Below are positions 7,439 to 8,480 of a stretch of 8,480 bases of DNA, piece by piece. Every line of letters begins with the position of its first letter. Position 1 is the stretch's first letter. The stretch comes from Candidatus Krumholzibacteriia bacterium (lineage in GTDB: Bacteria; Krumholzibacteriota; Krumholzibacteriia; Krumholzibacteriales; Krumholzibacteriaceae), in assembly GCA_026387805.1 (NCBI GenBank), contig JAPLKY010000401.1:1-8480 (forward strand), in the 5' to 3' direction. The notes under the pieces were generated by a model. It was not told the origin of the DNA and did not search any database. It saw nothing but the letters and a program-made list of their open reading frames with translations. A program made the translations under genes and the position numbers.

Positions 7439-7444
7439 AGGGAG
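7439..7444 (+). promoter_or_regulatory. Ribosome binding site for nusA
   Basis: AGGGAG ends nine bases before the ATG at 7454. It selects that start over the ATG at 7446, which is one base from this site and opens only a three-codon frame, and over the out-of-frame ATG at 7459. Confidence 0.65.
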
Positions 7445-7453
7445 CATGGAGCG

Positions 7454-8480
7454 ATGAATGGTGGTTTCGTTGAGGCCTTCGGGCAGATCATCCGCGAGAA
7501 GAAGGTCGACAAGAATACCCTCGTCGAAATGGTGAAGCAGAGCCTCATCTCCGCCGGGAAACGCAAGTACGGTCAGGAGGCCGAGTTCAAGGTGCACCTC
7601 GACGAGGTGAAGGGCCTGCTCGAGATCTATCGGACCTACCGGGTCGTGGAGGAAGTGGCCGAGCCGCTCGCCGAGCTTCTGCCCGCAGACGCGAAGAAGA
7701 TCGACGGGGCCGCCAAGGTCGGCGGCGAGGTCGAGGTCTATATCTCGCTCGACGAGTTCGGCCGCAACGCCGTCCAGACGGCGAAGCAGGTCCTCATGCA
7801 GAAGGTGCGCGAGGCGGAGCGCGACCGCATCCACGACGAGTACAAGGACAAGGTCGGCGCGATCGTCTCCGGCACGGTGCGCCAGGTCGATCGCGGAAAC
7901 ATTCTCATCAACCTCGGCCGGGCCGAGGCCTATCTGCCGATCCGCGAGCAGATCAAGAAGGAACGCTACAACCAGGGCGATACGATCCGCGCAATCATCC
8001 TCGAGGTCGACAAGAACGCGAAGGGGCCCCAGATCACGCTCTCCCGTACGAGCGAGCTGTTCCTCCGCAAGCTCTTCGAGCAGGAAGTCCCCGAGATATT
8101 CGACGGGGACGTCGAGATCAAGGCGATCGCGCGCGAACCGGGCGGCCGGTCCAAGATCGGCGTCCATTCCCGCAATGACAAGGTCGACGCGGTGGGCTCC
8201 TGCGTCGGGATGAAGGGCTCGCGCGTGCAGGCGGTCGTCAACGAGCTCCACGGCGAGAAGATCGACATCGTAAGCTGGAGCGAGAATCAGAACGAATTCC
8301 TGACGAAGGCGCTTGCGCCGGCGAAGGTGGCCTCGCTCAGGTTCAACGAATCCGATCACCGCGTGCTCGCGATCGTCGAGGACGATCAGCTGTCGCTCGC
8401 GATCGGCAAGGAAGGGCAAAACGTGCGCCTCGCCTCCAAGCTCAGCGGCTGGAAGATAGATCTCATCGCGATAAAGGAGA
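7454..8480 (+). CDS. nusA: Transcription termination/antitermination factor NusA, 3'-partial
   Basis: NusA binds RNA polymerase and nascent RNA and modulates pausing, intrinsic termination and antitermination. The window holds 342 codons and the frame runs off the right edge. An N-terminal polymerase-binding domain (about 1-130) begins 'FVEAFGQIIREKKVDKNTLV' and contains 'SLISAGKRKYG'. An S1 domain follows (about 135-199: 'GAIVSGTVRQVDRGNILINL'). KH1 (about 200-280) contains 'VGSCVGMKGSRVQ', with its GxxG loop at 252-255, then 'ELHGEKIDIV'. KH2 contains 'LAIGKEGQNVRLASKL', with its GxxG loop at 318-321. All four core domains are represented; only the end of KH2 and any C-terminal extension are missing. 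It sits 57 bases after rimP with its own likely promoter and Shine-Dalgarno; infB would be expected beyond the window. The family call is very secure. Confidence 0.96.
   Translation, partial: MNGGFVEAFGQIIREKKVDKNTLVEMVKQSLISAGKRKYGQEAEFKVHLDEVKGLLEIYRTYRVVEEVAEPLAELLPADAKKIDGAAKVGGEVEVYISLDEFGRNAVQTAKQVLMQKVREAERDRIHDEYKDKVGAIVSGTVRQVDRGNILINLGRAEAYLPIREQIKKERYNQGDTIRAIILEVDKNAKGPQITLSRTSELFLRKLFEQEVPEIFDGDVEIKAIAREPGGRSKIGVHSRNDKVDAVGSCVGMKGSRVQAVVNELHGEKIDIVSWSENQNEFLTKALAPAKVASLRFNESDHRVLAIVEDDQLSLAIGKEGQNVRLASKLSGWKIDLIAIKE

Noticed and set aside
6854..8419. 521-codon open frame on the - strand
   Set aside because: It is antisense to rimP and nusA. Its Leu/Asp/Val/Arg runs are what reverse reading of GC-rich codons produces, and it crosses the intergenic gap with no family motif.
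1..8480. Mobile element, CRISPR array, tRNA/rRNA or defence system
   Set aside because: Nearly the whole window is accounted for by four ordinary coding genes with uniform base composition. No terminal inverted repeats, spaced direct-repeat arrays, cloverleaf-like segments or integrase/transposase motifs were seen by eye.

Overview
This GC-rich window reads almost entirely on the + strand. It holds four protein genes: the 3' part of a very large outer-membrane protein gene (a SprA homologue), a complete M28-family lipoprotein resembling glutaminyl cyclases, a complete rimP, and the 5' part of nusA. A SprA homologue in GC-rich DNA (strong G/C preference at third codon positions) suggests a member of the Fibrobacteres-Chlorobi-Bacteroidetes (FCB) superphylum outside the mostly AT-rich classical Bacteroidetes. 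Gemmatimonadota, Eisenbacteria, Krumholzibacteriota or Latescibacterota-like lineages are possible. The phylum cannot be fixed from this sequence alone.

Layout: positions 1-5856 are one uninterrupted reading frame, open at the left edge, encoding the SprA-type type IX secretion (T9SS) outer-membrane translocon. It contains both SprA N-terminal-type regions, a cysteine-rich EF-hand-like insertion, a disordered Pro/Gly and 'DT'-repeat loop, and a C-terminal barrel ending in phenylalanine. Nine bases later (5866-6768) comes a lipoprotein-type M28 zinc hydrolase whose motifs match animal-type (type II) glutaminyl cyclases. Its Shine-Dalgarno sequence overlaps the sprA stop codon, so the two genes look co-transcribed and translationally coupled. 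An AT-richer gap of about 106 bases follows, with a possible weak promoter and a clear hairpin plus T-tract (6825-6855). The T-tract ends 19 bases before the rimP start. rimP (6875-7396) and nusA (7454 to the right edge) are the first genes of the conserved rimP-nusA-infB translation/transcription operon. A near-consensus sigma70-type promoter lies between them, and its -35 box contains the rimP stop codon.

How they work together: the left half looks like an envelope-biogenesis unit. SprA would pass folded cargo across the outer membrane, and the neighbouring cyclase-like enzyme could process N-termini of exported proteins in the periplasm. The second role is inferred from adjacency and motif similarity. 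The right half is housekeeping: RimP matures the 30S subunit and NusA controls elongation and termination. The terminator just before rimP both ends the sprA-M28 unit and sits where a NusA-responsive attenuator of the rimP-nusA operon would be expected. No RNA genes, CRISPR arrays, insertion sequences or other mobile elements were seen.
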